Positions 47,701-60,594 of a DNA stretch of 64,000 nucleotides are shown here, in pieces; the first letter of the stretch is position 1, and each line of letters begins with the position of its first letter. Under the pieces are notes generated by a model, which saw nothing but the letters and a program-made list of their open reading frames with translations, was not told the origin of the DNA and did no database searches. A program made the translations under genes and the position numbers. Source of the stretch: Arctopsyche grandis (Eukaryota > Arthropoda > Insecta > Trichoptera > Hydropsychidae); contig NC_135361.1 in NCBI RefSeq assembly GCF_051622035.1, forward strand, positions 23,181,205-23,245,204, written 5' to 3'.

Positions 47701-50638
47701 TTGTTACAATTTAAAAATATGTATAAATAATATTTTTTAATTCCATAATATTGTAACGTAGAGATTATGTGACTCGTCGGCTACTGGTTTACTAGCACTG
47801 ATCACTTGATCGCACGTTCGGGCCAAAAAGGCTTCGGCGTATTAGCAAACTGTATACAACAGCCAATAAGGTTCCGCAACCCGTCGAACAATGATTTCTC
47901 CATGCTGAGAGTACACACTGTGTATAAATGTTCGGCGGGTTTGTTCAGAGCTTCATTCAGAGCAAGCTCGTCGACGGAACAATAATAAACTACCTCTACC
48001 ACACTCACTGCGTCTTTGAGTCTGATTTTGGAAATACTCCTTTACGTCCACGCTAAAATATGATATAATTAATAAAATATGATATTACATACTTGTAGCA
48101 TATTGTTTCCTCTTCTTTCGTAGTATTTTAACGTTGGTCTGGAAGTGAAGTAACCAGTCCAGAATGAGTGTGAATCACTTCCGTAGGGGAAAAAATCATC
48201 TTGTTTAGTTGGCCAAGTTGTGTTTGAATCGTGTAAAGATTTTATATAGCACGATGGTGTTGAATATATTAATTTCACTTCATTATGTCTTTCATTTACA
48301 TATCTGTAATCGAAAATCGTATTAATCGTGGACAATTATTTAAAAAAACATATAACATACATATGTATACTCCTGGTATTTTAGAATACCAGGAGTATAT
48401 GTATGTTGTACCTAGAGATAATAATAACATATTTAATTAATATATGTATATTCGTGAAGACCGATGGTGTATCGTATAATAAAAATAAATGATATTAGTG
48501 TTGTTTTCGCAAACTAGTTCCCGATTTCTTTTTTAGTTCTAATATCCAACCCCTGTTTCAGTTCCGATTCCTGTTTCAGTTCCAATTCCCGATTTCTGTT
48601 TCAGTTCCGAATCTGACTAATTATTGTTATTCGTGTTGTTACTTTATTTTATTTTTTCAAATTTATACCATGAAGGCCTAACAAGTAACCCCAATGCGCC
48701 TTATTGGTCAGAAACATTGTACATTTGATATAAGTATTATTAGATTCAAATTAAATAATATTCATATCAATTAATATCCACAGACACATCTATGGTCGAA
48801 TTTGTAAATTTTCAGCATTTTATACAATTCGACGAAATTAGAGATTGCTGAAAACTCGAGATTTTGCGATAAAATGGGTAAGGTTGCCAATTTGCCGATC
48901 GACTTGGAGGAATCAGTGGGATTTTAACCCGTGACCACTTTGTTCAAAGCATTATATGCTAGCCACTAGTCTATTCTGCTTTATTTTAAATAATGTATCA
49001 ATAAGTTTCCGAAACCACCCGTTGAAATTTCAACGGGCACAACACTAGTATTATACATATTTATATTATTATTATTGTAGCATAGTTACAAATATACAGT
49101 TATTGTTTGTTTATAGTAAAAAAATCTAATCAACTTCGATCAAAAGAATAAATTCGATATAATTGGTCGATGTACCCCTTTCAAAATCCATGTTTGAAGT
49201 ACATAACTTATTGTCTTATGTACCTACTTACTTGATCAATTTATCCATGTTCTTGTACCACATTAGAGCATTTTGATAATAGAAGTCATCACCCATTGTC
49301 AAAATAATATTATTTGTTTTATAACTGTCAGCTTGATTTTTTACAAACTCTAAAAATTTTTCAACCTAAAAGTAATGCAAAGCCTATTATATATTATGAA
49401 ATATTTTAAACGTAAAGATATAATATAATGACAATCCAATACCATTTGATCGACATTGTAATCGGGGCTGTTAACATCATCAATGATCGGATCATCAGAG
49501 CACAAAACATCAAAACAGAATCCAGGAGGTGGTGAATAATGATTGAATAAAACACCAGTCAACAAATCAGAAGGTGCTCCTAAAATTTCAGAACGTTTTA
49601 AAATGTACAAAAATTTTCAATAAAATTTTTGCCACTTCTTAAAAATCACCGATATCGTCACTTCCTCTCCAAATCATTTCGCATTCTTTTTCACTCGTTC
49701 GACGCTTTTTATCCTGATGATCTATCCTTACTAATAACAGTCCATCAAATCCTGCCACAGCCCACAAATTGGCCAATTCTCGAGAGTGTCCGAAAGGATC
49801 TATCTGCCAACCAGCTCTAGGTCGACCGCACTCTCCAAAAGTATCATTCAAGAATCTAGAAAATAATATGACTCAATATTCACTCAAAATTTAGATTTTT
49901 TTCAAGATTTGAACTTATGAAGATACCTTAAGCCCCAAGTGAGTTGATCTACAATACTATGATAATGGACACTGGCTTCATCGTTCATAGACCAAGCTCC
50001 ACCAGCGAATTCCAATCTTCCTTCATTGACAAGTTGCTTTACATCCTCTCGTCTTTCTTCGTCCTGCTCTAGCCACCATTTTTCGAAGAACGCACTTTCA
50101 ACGTATACAAATCTATAAATGGAAACAATAACAATAAATAGGAAGTCATCAAATACTAATCATGCACTCATTATATTTCTATTAACCGTCGTTTTGGATC
50201 TTTTAGAAGTTCATCGACAACAGAATCCAAAATATATTGTACACCAGCTCTTTGAGTTGAAGTTCGACCTGAAAGTAATTTTAATTAATAATTGCAGGTT
50301 TATTGTTACGGTTAATTTAAAAACTATACTTACTTCCATAGTAATACTGATCGAGAGTTTTAAGCCAGCCTACGTCATCGTGACTATGCGGTACTAAATG
50401 CACATTAAGTAAATCATTCGATGTGGGATGACATGACTGGAAAGCAATTAAAACTGTTATTGAATTTTATTTGTAATATAAATAATACAAGTTAATATAT
50501 ATGAACATAAAATATGTGTGCGTGTGTTTAAACCTCATATCCACATGTAGCTTTTTGCTGCTTGAAATTAGATCTATCAGGTCTCGCATTAATTAATCCG
50601 AAGAGTGTAACGTAAAGTAAAACATATAGCAGTTTCAT
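44743..50638 (-). CDS. MAN2B1: Lysosomal alpha-mannosidase (GH38), 21 exons
   Basis: Removes alpha-linked mannose from N-glycan breakdown products in the lysosome. Coding exons: 50638-50534, 50436-50334, 50268-50187, 50112-49927, 49855-49650, 49579-49443, 49365-49232, 48303-48093, 47692-47620, 47553-47433, 47350-47257, 47178-47088, 47017-46776, 46727-46594, 46508-46430, 46362-46244, 46172-46021, 45937-45813, 45745-45619, 45403-45288, 45216-44743. All introns are GT-AG and all phases close, giving 3111 bp or 1036 residues; the human enzyme, from memory, is about 1011. A signal peptide ([18 protein letters not shown]) precedes HSHDDVGW at 52-59 (zinc ligands H54 and D56), WQIDPFGHS with nucleophile D178, and [10 protein letters not shown] at 415-424. 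C-terminal GH38 domains follow ([23 protein letters not shown]). No disruption is seen, so the gene is probably functional. The symbol is by homology. Confidence 0.96.
47752..48050 (+). mobile_element. Solo-LTR-like repeat in mannosidase intron 8
   Basis: Starts TGTAACGTAGAG and ends near TTTACGTCCA. It contains a TATA box (GTGTATAAATG, about 47918) and, about 65 bases on, AATAAA in AATAATAAACTACC. That is the order expected for U3-R-U5. A related copy on the minus strand lies at 57885-58167. A clear target duplication was not found. Confidence 0.65.
48357..48405. repeat. Near-perfect hairpin in mannosidase intron 7
   Basis: ATACTCCTGGTATT, then TTAG, then AATACCAGGAGTAT, with flanks that also pair (ATACATATGT / ATGTATGT). 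The stem is about 20 bp and the loop 4 bases. Confidence 0.85.
48530..48612. repeat. Short minisatellite in mannosidase intron 7
   Basis: CCTGTTTCAGTTCCGATT-type units of about 18 bp, roughly three copies, with GTTCCCGATTTCT spacers. Confidence 0.75.
48640..48985 (-). mobile_element. tRNA-derived SINE in mannosidase intron 7
   Basis: On the minus strand the head reads GACTAGTGGCTAGCATATAA...GTGGTCACGGGTTAAAATCCC, with A-box-like and B-box-like motifs of a tRNA gene. The 3' end is GGCGCATTGGGGTTACTTG, then TTAGGCC, then an A-rich tail ending near 48640. The same tail occurs at 30010. The head is shared with 38000-38060. Confidence 0.8.
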
Positions 50639-50655
50639 ATCGATAAAAATTTTCT
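50639..50655 (-). other. Probable 5' UTR splice acceptor upstream of the mannosidase start
   Basis: The minus strand reads TTAATTAAAATTTCAG just before 50653, then AAAATTTTTATCGAT and the ATG. This looks like a 3' splice site after a T-rich tract, so an untranslated first exon may lie upstream. That exon and the promoter were not identified. Confidence 0.45.
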
Positions 50656-52300
50656 GAAATTTTAATTAAAATATATTGAAAAAAAAAAAAAAATAAGATG
50701 AGATTATTTTTTATCTTAATTTTTGATTATCAACGAATTAATTTCTCTATTTGGCGATATATTTTGCAGTTATCTAAGTGATTATTTAATAAATAAACAA
50801 ATAAATAAATACGATAAAACCCTTCAAAGCCAGAAATCCATCAGATTACAAAAAAATATATGCAATGAGTCTCCATTTCGAGAGGTTACATTTTTTAAGG
50901 ATATTTTTAAACAAAAATCTCCCTTTTAAGGCATCTACAAAAATAAAGTTTATAATATACAAATACCAAATACAAATTATATATGTATAGCGAAAAATAC
51001 GTACGACTTCTCGAACAATAGATTAACAACTAAATTTGAATACAAAATGCAATGATAAGCATAATTAGTAAACAAGTTACATATTACATAATGTGAAAAT
51101 AATTCTAAATACACATTTAGTTGGGCAAATCAGCGATTTTCAACCCGTAAGACTTGAGTATTCGAATTTTATAATTATTATTAATTGGAATTGTACTCCA
51201 TTTCCAATAATAAATAGAATCAATTTAAAATACATGTGCACATGTGAATACATTTTCATACATATGTATGTATTATAGATTAGCATATTCAGTTGTGTAA
51301 ATTTTTCATTTATAATGTACATGCATCTAAATTATAGGGAAAAAAAAAATTTTCTGCGCTCAAAAATTGGTAGTATGTAGTACATAGTACATATCACATA
51401 TTTGAATAACATGTCTTTATAATATTGTGTGTATGGGTATAAAATCTCTTTATAATCATTTATGTATTTGTTTGGATTATTCTAATTGCAATAATATTTT
51501 TGCGTAATTTTATTCTTTGTTTACATTGCATTGCTTTGATACCACATATGTACATATGTAGTAAATATATTTTGATATAAAAATTGCACATGACATTATT
51601 GGCTTCTACACATTTTAAAAAAACAACTAATACTAAATAGTTACCCCAATTAAAAATCAATTGCTTTTGCTTTGAAGAATTTTAGGGTATTGACATTAAA
51701 TAAACTGTTATACCAAGTAAAAATACCAAAAGCAGAAGTTTGACCGAGATCAGGTCATTATTCTGCGAACGTGTATCGAATACTGAAATTCAAATTATTC
51801 AAATAAGAGTTTTGTTAAATTGAAACAATAGTTATCTGAAAACAATGCTTTATCAGATTTTAAAATATATAATACCATTGAAAGAATTATTGATCTAAGA
51901 GTCATAGTACGCGAATCTCGTCGAAGTTGATAACATTGTGTGTGTAATTTCAAAGAACAGATTGGGTCAAGCGGTGATGGTTCATTGGATGTATGTCATT
52001 GATAAAATGACGTATTTAATGTATTAAAAGCAGCGTAATCTTAATTCAAAACATTTTTAGCAAACATTATATTTAAGCTACTATTATTAAATTGGATTTA
52101 TTTTTGTTTTGATAAGATTGAGTGTTTCATTGTAATAATGGTGTTGCATTTTCAATATTGATTTCAATTAAGTAATGATTAAAAATAGCTGTATCATCGT
52201 ACGCCGAGACAGCCTATTAGATTACAGACAGTTGAAGATTTTATTTACCTGGTTGTATGTACCAATTAAAAATGATTTTTTTTAGACAATTGTGTATTTT
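50656..52300. other. AT-rich non-coding stretch upstream of mannosidase
   Basis: No frame or repeat recognised. It presumably holds the promoter of the mannosidase gene, but I cannot point to it. Confidence 0.45.
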
Positions 52301-52399
52301 CCACGGTCCGAAACGGAACCGAACCGAAAACCGAATAGACCGTTATTTTTGCCGGAACGAAAACCGAAACCGAACCTATATTTTTTTCGGTTTGGTAAA

Positions 52400-52628
<229 letters not shown>

Positions 52629-53326
52629 CATATATATTTTGGGAATGATGGAATTAACGGACAAACATACAGGAATATATATTAAAAATATGTTTTTGAA
52701 AACTATAGAAAAATAAACATAATATTGATATCAAACAATTCTACTCTATTACAACAGATAATGGAGCTAATATCATCAAAAACGTGATAGAAACCGAAAT
52801 AGACGAAGAAAACCAGAATAATAATTATGAAGCAAATATGTTACCTTCCACTGAGAACTGTTATTTCCCTAATCTCATTGGAATAAAATATGTGGTATAC
52901 ATGTACTTTACAATTAGCAATCAAATATTCTATTAACGATTCCGATTTAAATATAATTATATGTGACGCTCGCGAATTGTCAATGAACTCATTATATATC
53001 AGAGATATCAATGAATACATTATAAATTGGCTATCAAAAGTTCGTGATTCACCTGTGAACGAAAAAGCAAGAGTAAATACACCTGTAAAAATTAACTTCT
53101 AGAATAAAGAAAACTACCGGATTCTTTCTAAACTGTTGTCGCAATTTTGTTCCTAAAAGTAGGACCCGATGAAAAGTTGGTAAGCCTAGAGAAAGTCAAT
53201 TATGAATAAAAAAAAATGTATTTTTTCTGTATTTAAGCTACATCAGAATCCGCCCTCTATTCCGCAGCGCACCAGCGGCAAGCTACACACGCTAGGAAAT
53301 ATTCTCATTTGAAATTTAAATTATGT

Positions 53327-54108
53327 ATCATCATCATCTACAGCCATTCACCACATCTCACCAACAAGTGTGTTGGTGAGGTTTTAATTCGACAGTATAT
53401 GGTAAATGGCTGTGTCATCATCTACAGCCATTCACCATCCACTGCTGGATGAAGGCGTCTCCAACATGCTTCCACTTGTTTCTGTTTTGCGCAACTCTCA
53501 TCCATCTCACCCCACACACTTTTCTAATTTCGTCTACCCATTTTCTCTGCGGTCTTTTACCCTTTTCCATTCTCTCGGGTACTATTCAAGCACTTCATTG
53601 GTCCACATTTCGTCCATTCTTTGCTATTTCAATCTCTTTACTCTAACCACTATGTCCACTACCCTTGTCGTACTTCTCACCCACGTGTTCCGCTTCCTAT
53701 CTTTCCTCATTATACCGAGAATACAGCGTTCCATACTTCTTTGATTGCATTGGACTTTGTGTAGCATCTTGGCGTTCAGTGTCCAAGTTTCATATCCATA
53801 CACCATCAATGGCAAAACGCATTGATCGAAGATCTTTTTATTCAGACAGAGGGGCATTTTTGATTTAAAAACAACATTAATTCGGCCAAATGCACTCCAT
53901 CCAAATTTCATACGTCTCTTTATCTCTTCATCTTTATTACCGGAAATGTCAATTAATTGACCTAAAGTTTGTTATCTAATGAGATGCTATCAGGCATGCA
54001 ATAACTATTGAACATTAGTTTGGTCTTATATACGTTAATTTTTAATCCTATTTTCATAATTTCACTGTCCAGCTGTGTAAGTCTGTTAAGTAGGTGAGCT
54101 GGGTCAAA
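53327..54108 (-). mobile_element. RTE-like LINE, copy 3, with rearranged 3' end
   Basis: The minus strand from 54108 aligns with copy 1 from about 18116: ACACAGCTGGACAG, ATAAGACCAAACTAATG. It then encodes MKFGWSAFGRINVVFKSK and more, down to CCTTCATCCAGCAGTGGATG near 53440 (with one change). The tail is followed by a plus-strand fragment of the same LINE 3' end (53362-53413, TGTTGGTGAGGTTTTAATTC) and another minus-strand one (53333-53360). It reads LGQLIDISGNKD where copies 1 and 2 are frameshifted, but has its own deletions. Confidence 0.85.
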
Positions 54109-54281
54109 TGTGATCACAATAATTTATAGCGAAAAGCCGTTATAAAGAGAGGTATAGGCGGTGTGGATATATTTACATTAGCTTGCTAATATTTAAATAC
54201 AAGAGAACCGTAAACCAGAACTGAACTGATATATATTTTTTTACTGAACCGGAACGAAAAAATAGCGGTTCGGGGTCCCTG

Positions 54282-57200
54282 CTATATTGTGAACGTTTCA
54301 ATTTGGCTCGACGAATTCGCCAAACACGTTTACCGAATGGTATATGGTCAGACGAAAATCTGACACCGACCGATTGAAAACGTGTAGGGGATATTTGAGT
54401 GTAAATCTGACGATATTCGACGACGACTGGAGCGTAAAGGGTTGGTTTCGTGTGGTGTACAACGAAATTTATAAAATACCTCAATAAAAGCGAGTTTTAT
54501 TAGAACGTATACCGACGTATGTATATGACTTTTTGAGCTTTCGACTCGCAAAATTACTTTTTATTGTTGCTGTAAAAAGAAAAACTCTTTTAGCTAGAAC
54601 GTTTGGATTTTCTACGGCAGTATATTGTTTGAAAAGTAATTTAAATGTAGGTAACTTTGAATTATAGTACGTGACCTACCCTACAAGTTATTTTTAAATT
54701 TGAATAATGTTCTTATTTAAGGATTATATCTTATATTTTTATTATGTTTGTATTTTATAATGTTTTAATTGATAATAATGTGTATAATTAAAAAATATTA
54801 TGATTTGAAATTAGTTTTTAAACATGATTTCCATTCAGTTATTTTTTTCTATTTTCTTAATTGTATACAAAAATCATATTTTTTTTATTTTGTGACAAAT
54901 TTCTGTGAGAAAGCTTTGATTCCATCTACCACGTGTAACATTTTATTTATTTAAAAAAAAAAACAGAAACAATCATCATTACAACGTACATAAAATTGAC
55001 ACCAAAAAAGTTTCTAAAGATTAATATCAACAATGAAAAAATAAAGGGAAGTTAGATATGGAATATTCATATATGTATATATGTATATAATATTTATACA
55101 CATTTATTACTACGAAAAATGATCAAACAATAGTAATTTAAAGCACGAAAAGGAACAACGGAAAATGATCAATATCAGGGGGATATTGTTGAAAGAAGAG
55201 CAAGCAATATATAAAAAGGAAATACAGGAATAGTTGGTAGAACAGGGATTGTGATATGAAATATCGAAGAATTACAGAGGGATCAGATTGATCATTGGAC
55301 ATTTTACTTAATAAATAAGGACTATCAATTATATAATGCAAAAGCTTAAACAAAACATATTTTTTTCTCTTGGATTGTAAGGAAACAAAACGATTGAATG
55401 ATTGATAAAAATCGAAGAAAGAAATCAACAAATAAAATTGATATTAATTACACCTACATAGATATGATTTATGAACAGTTTTTCGATAAATTGCTACGAA
55501 ATATTGTATTTAATAGGCAAATTAAACCACAGGTGTTTTAAGTTGTAAAATTAAACCTTTGCCCTACTCTTGTATAAAATTATACGGGTCTCTCATAAAT
55601 TATTTGAATAATTGGAACTTAATTAAATACACAAGTTTAGTACTCGGATATATTTTTAACAAATGGTTGACTTGATTAAAAGTTATACTTTTATTTGGAA
55701 GGGCTATGATTTATACACTTGTTTCAATGTTATTTGAAAAACATTCTAAAAATTGGATGGGGTTGGATACATATTTTGTTATTTTTTAAATAGAATGTTA
55801 CTATGCATAGTTATAGTACGTATTGTTATCTTCTGACATATTTGTGGAACTACATGTCGATGGTTGCAAAGCGCTCACAAAAGGGGTCGAAGTCCAACAA
55901 AGCCGCTCACAATTTCGGTACCAGGTCGAAAGTGACGTATCGACAAGAACGGCAGTATCAACTGCCAATCATACGTTGCCAAAATTCCCACGAACGAAAC
56001 GAGAAAATGATTACTACAGCGAAAAAAATATTTCTCCGTAAAAAATATGCATTTAAATGGGAAAAAAATTATATTAGATGGCATTGTGTGAATTCTCGGC
56101 ACGCAAACGAGTGTAGAATTTCCCTAGCGGGAAAATCGCATAAATAACAATTTTTATTTTTCAGCGGCGCCAAAGGGAGCCCGGATCCATCAACCCGAAC
56201 CACCCCCTCCTCCCACCCCGCGACCGAAAATGGATTTCTTAGAAATGTTCCGATTGTTTTTTTTTCTGCTTCGCTTTTCTCTTTTTCCACCGGTACCGAT
56301 TTTGCGGGCACCAACCGTACAGAAAAACATCTTTGAATGGGGGCCAGATTTTCCCTTTTACAACAGAGGGGGGCTGTATGGGTGGTGAAGAGAAGAGAGA
56401 AGAGTACACGACGGTTTTTCGTCGGTGGAGAAAATTTCGTATCGAGAAAAACCTGAACACTGGTGTACTCGCAATAAACGTGCTATTGTGAGAGCGAACC
56501 GAACAAACCGTTCGTAATAAAAAAAAAATAGTACAAGACACCGGTGGCGAATCGCATTAAAATGCGAAAGTTCAACCGAACCAAAAAAAAAGCATTCCAG
56601 GCTCGAATTGGATTCGCCCACTGTGCTCAATTGTAAAACTACGTAAGCCTTAGCTGGGATGCCTTGCAGAAATGAAAATACCAAAGTTTCTGTAAACAAA
56701 CATTTATTTAGTTTATCGTTATAACTATACATAACAAAAACACTGAGCAATAAAAAAATCACGCTTTTGACTCACTAGTTTCGAATACGATAATGATTTT
56801 TGTTGGCTTTTTCTTGTCTATGACATTCAAGCGTTTAGAAAAATTCATAATAAAATCATTTACTGCTCGAATTAGAACGTTCAGATAAAAAAATATTGAG
56901 ATTGAATACTAAATCTTTGTAAAACTGTCCTTATGAATATATGTACATATACATGTATGTATGTATATAAAAGCTTGAGAAAAAAAGTATATTTTTGAAT
57001 TTAAAAACTCGCTAGATAATTAATTATAAGTATTTTTTACGCCAAAAATCAATAGAAAAAGCAATTGACAATTGATTCCAATGCTCACTTTTTGTACAGC
57101 AATACTACATTTTGAGTAAGAGATTGCAAAAGCCAGAAATTTGTAAAATTTGCGCATTTTTTTTTGAAAGTCAACATAAATCATTATCATATTCGAATTT

Positions 57201-57434
57201 AGTGAGTTGAACTTATGAACAACTGAAAAGTTTTTGTCGCTCAGGGTAATTGAACAGATCAACCGGAAGGATTCCAGCTTCGGGAAGAAGATTTAATCGA
57301 CTCTAGATTGGAACCTCCCCAGGTTTTGTAAGTAGATGCAGGAACGTAATAAGTGTAACACGGATATACAGAATGGATTTGAATGAAACGAAAATTGACT
57401 CTAAATCATCAGATCATTTCATTAATATCTTTAT
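54282..57434. other. Non-coding stretch with a CpG-richer patch
   Basis: 55850-56640 is GC- and CpG-richer, with several short frames that match nothing I know. 54290-54480 is another GC-balanced patch. The rest is AT-rich. Confidence 0.4.
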
Positions 57435-57860
57435 TCTATTTATTTATTTTATTTTATCTTATTTCAATCGAACATTTACACTAGTCTTTACAGATCACTC
57501 CAACGCGACGAGTTTACTAATATAGATAAAATAGAATAATTCAATTAATACAAGCATTTTTATACAATTCGAATTCATACAAACATCATCCACAGTGACG
57601 ACTATGGAGAAATTTTTGATGAATTTTATTATAGAAATTGGTGAACCTCAAGATGCTGAATAACTCTATCGAGATTTTCAAGAGAGATTGGAAAAGAAAT
57701 GCCAATTTACAGGAACCGTTTTAATGAAAATCAGAAAAATTGGCAAACTCTAAAGGGAAACGATCGACAAACCAAGGTCTGTCTGGCCAACAGACACTAG
57801 CACTCTGCTCGCCAGCATAATATGGTAATCACTAGTCCACGCTGTTGATTAAAACGAAGT
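57435..57860 (-). mobile_element. SINE-like element
   Basis: The T-rich left side (A-rich tail on the minus strand) is followed by CAGATCACTCCAACGCGACGA, which matches 63870-63890. Internally, AGGAACCGTTTTAATGAAAA and GGGAAACGATCGACAAACC match the element at 30010-30400. The minus-strand head, near 57850 (GTGGACTAGTGATTACCAT), is a degenerate tRNA-like start. Confidence 0.7.
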
Positions 57861-57884
57861 TCTTGCACATAATAATAAGGTTTC

Positions 57885-58167
57885 CGAGATCGGAGTGGGA
57901 GATGCAGTAGTGGTAGATAAACATACATACATAGTTTAGTAGAGTTTATTAGTAGACCAGACAGCTATGAATGAAGCACGGAACAAATTCGCCGGATATT
58001 TATACACAGTGTGTACTCTCAGCAGAGAGATATCATTGGTCGATAGGTGGCGAGACCTTATTGGCTGTTGTGTGAAGCTTGTTAATACGCCGAGGCCTTT
58101 GTGATCAGGCAATCAGTGCTGGTAAACCAGTGGTCGATGGACATCAATTTCTAATATCCACGTTACA
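57885..58167 (-). mobile_element. Solo-LTR-like repeat
   Basis: The minus strand starts TGTAACGTGGATATTAG. It contains AACAGCCAATAAGGT, AGAGTACACACTGTGTATAA, a TATA box and AATAAACTC, in the same order as 47752-48050. A (CATA)n insertion is present near 57920. Confidence 0.65.
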
Positions 58168-59854
58168 GTATTGTTACAGTACGGTTGAATTTTTTTCATG
58201 CTAATATCTATATATGTATGTATGTACATATACCTATATACTCTCACGAACAGACGAAATTCTACATCAAAAAACTTTAAAATATAGTTGGAAAACATTT
58301 TAGACGCAGATTCAACGAACTATTATTACAAAAATGTATATATATATATATACATGAATATGTATATATATGTGGTGTCGCGTGTTTTTCGGCATAATCA
58401 TAATTATGAAATGCCGATATCCATTCGTGCGTGCGTCTACTTTATACTTAAACTTTATTTACAAGCATGTTTTTCGTGTTTATCAAGATTCGAACTTGGA
58501 ACACGACGTTTACCTTTACCTGCATGACATATTGCGTGTATCGGGTTTTCACGAAGCCGGGGAATATAATATTATACCTATATAATGTTCGGTGCTGGTA
58601 ACGTTTTAATAATAATACTGTAAAACGAAACGGTTGTATTCGTTCGCCTGCTAAATATTCATTGCCTATTATATAAATCAGTTAAATATATTTTATAAAT
58701 CATTTATGTAATTATGCACATATGGCTCTAAAGCTTGAGTTACATTCACAGATTTTGGCGTGCTAGAGCTAAATTTGATTTAATTACTTATTATGATCCT
58801 GCTGCCAAAATTGGATACGTATACATTTCGAATTGTAATAAAATATCTCACATGAAATTTATTACTAAAACGTATGTAATAAGTTTATGTAGATATATCA
58901 AAACTTGATAGTAATCGATACGCAATTACATACAAAAATAAAAAAAAGTTGTGACCTTGATATTATATATTTAAAATTAATAGTAAAAGCCTTCGTAATC
59001 ACCAGTTTATTATAAAAATCGGATTTTGTAATCTCGAATGAATTGTTCTTATTATGGTAAGGGTAGATTAGCCCTCGTGGGAATCGCAGCGTATAAAACT
59101 TGAATTGAATTAAGCACGAATGAAAACTATTGAAAAAGCGCACAATGACCCCAAAGTAAACAATAATGGAAATGTAACGTAACGGCTTTAGCCAGCCAGA
59201 TTAAAATAGTCTCTTTGTATTCTTTGTGTGCTTAGGCGACTAAAGAAAGAAGGGAGGGAATTGTGTATCTCCCGTGTAACCCAAATGGACCAAAACATCT
59301 CAGGTCGTTTCAGGAATTAGATCGATTACGATCCCTACAAGCCGGGTCACCACACAGATAATCGTTTGAATACTCAAACAGTAGCATGTCGTTTGCACAG
59401 AAATGCAAGAAAAGCAATGTATAAATCAAGAATTTATTACAATGATAAATCGATATTTTATCATGCACTTACTCGAATAACATACATATTAATACTATAT
59501 TTGAATATAAAAATAAGTTTTCTGAAGATATATATGTACATATGTAGTATTTCAGTAATTATATGTATGTATGATGAGAAGCTTTACAATTTACTTGAGA
59601 CCAACTAAATAATTATAAAAATATATTATAATTAAATTTGAAAAGCAAAATATAATTTTTATTATAATCAAATGTGATGAAATATAATTCAGTTATTTTA
59701 ATTAATTCAAAATTTTAATTTGAAAACAAAGCGTACAATTTTTCGTATGAAAAACACTAGAAATACTCTCGTAGATTATAAAAATTCAGTTGTAATTACT
59801 TTATATTGTTTATTTACGAAAAATATTTATATACATACATAAATACGTATGTAA
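58168..59854. other. AT-rich non-coding stretch
   Basis: Short AT microsatellite at 58337-58373. No gene, RNA or named repeat recognised. Confidence 0.5.
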
Positions 59855-59935
59855 TGTCTTCATTATCTATAACCATTCACCATCCACTGTTGGACAAAGG
59901 CCTCTCAAAACACTTCCATTCGTCTTTAAAAAAAG
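59855..59935 (-). mobile_element. RTE-like LINE 3' end fragment
   Basis: ACCATTCACCATCCACTGTT, then GGACAAAGGCCTCTC and CACTTCCATTCGTCTTT. This is the reverse complement of the last 60-70 bases of LINE copy 1 (18795-18855). Confidence 0.75.
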
Positions 59936-59961
59936 TTTGCTACTGAGAATTGCATTACTGG

Positions 59962-60586
59962 CAGTGCCGGCGCGTCATATTTTTCTTGTATGTGCGGTTA
60001 AATTTTGACGCCTTTTCTAAAAAAAATTCCGTTTTTAACAAACAAAAACTTGATTATAGTGAAATTTTAATAGTGAATTTCACTATTATTCAAAAAATGA
60101 TAATAGTGAAATTTTACTAAAATCGTAAATTTATTTAACTTTTACTAAAATGTTTTCATTCGATTTGCATTTTTGCAAAATCCTTCCGCAGAACATCAAA
60201 CTATTGTTTCAATTTGATTATTCTGTAGTTTGTCAGAATCAAAATTATTGGAGTCTGTAGTCTCCACTGCATTTCATCCTGTTCAGTTACACTTTCAGAC
60301 ATTTAATTCTGTTCTGTTACACTTTCGGACATTTCATCCTTTTCAGTTGCACTTTCAGCACCATATCGCTTGTCGATTATATGTAATTTCATTCTCGCGC
60401 CCATCCCACAAATTATGTAGCGTTTTTCGGTTTTTAATTTGCTCCTTCAACTTCTTTAACGTATAGATGGCGCGCAAATCTCGTTCCATTTAAAATTTAC
60501 ACTTTTTTTTTCACAAAATGTAAAATTTTTGAGCAAGTTTGACCTCTGTGCCAAGCACCACTTGCACAGGCCACGCAACGGCCCTA
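59962..60586. mobile_element. hAT-type MITE with 8-bp target duplication
   Basis: The left end CAGTGCCGGCGCGTCATA and the reverse complement of the right end (TAGGGCCGTTGCGTGGCC) are imperfect inverted repeats of the CAG-GGCCG type. Flanks are ATTACTGG (59954-59961) and ATTACAGG (60587-60594), 7 of 8 identical. Inside are AATAGTGAATTTCACTATT palindromes (60065-60120) and three 30-bp tandem units (60270-60359, CATTTCATCCTGTTCAG...). No transposase is present. Confidence 0.75.
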
Positions 60587-60594
60587 ATTACAGG

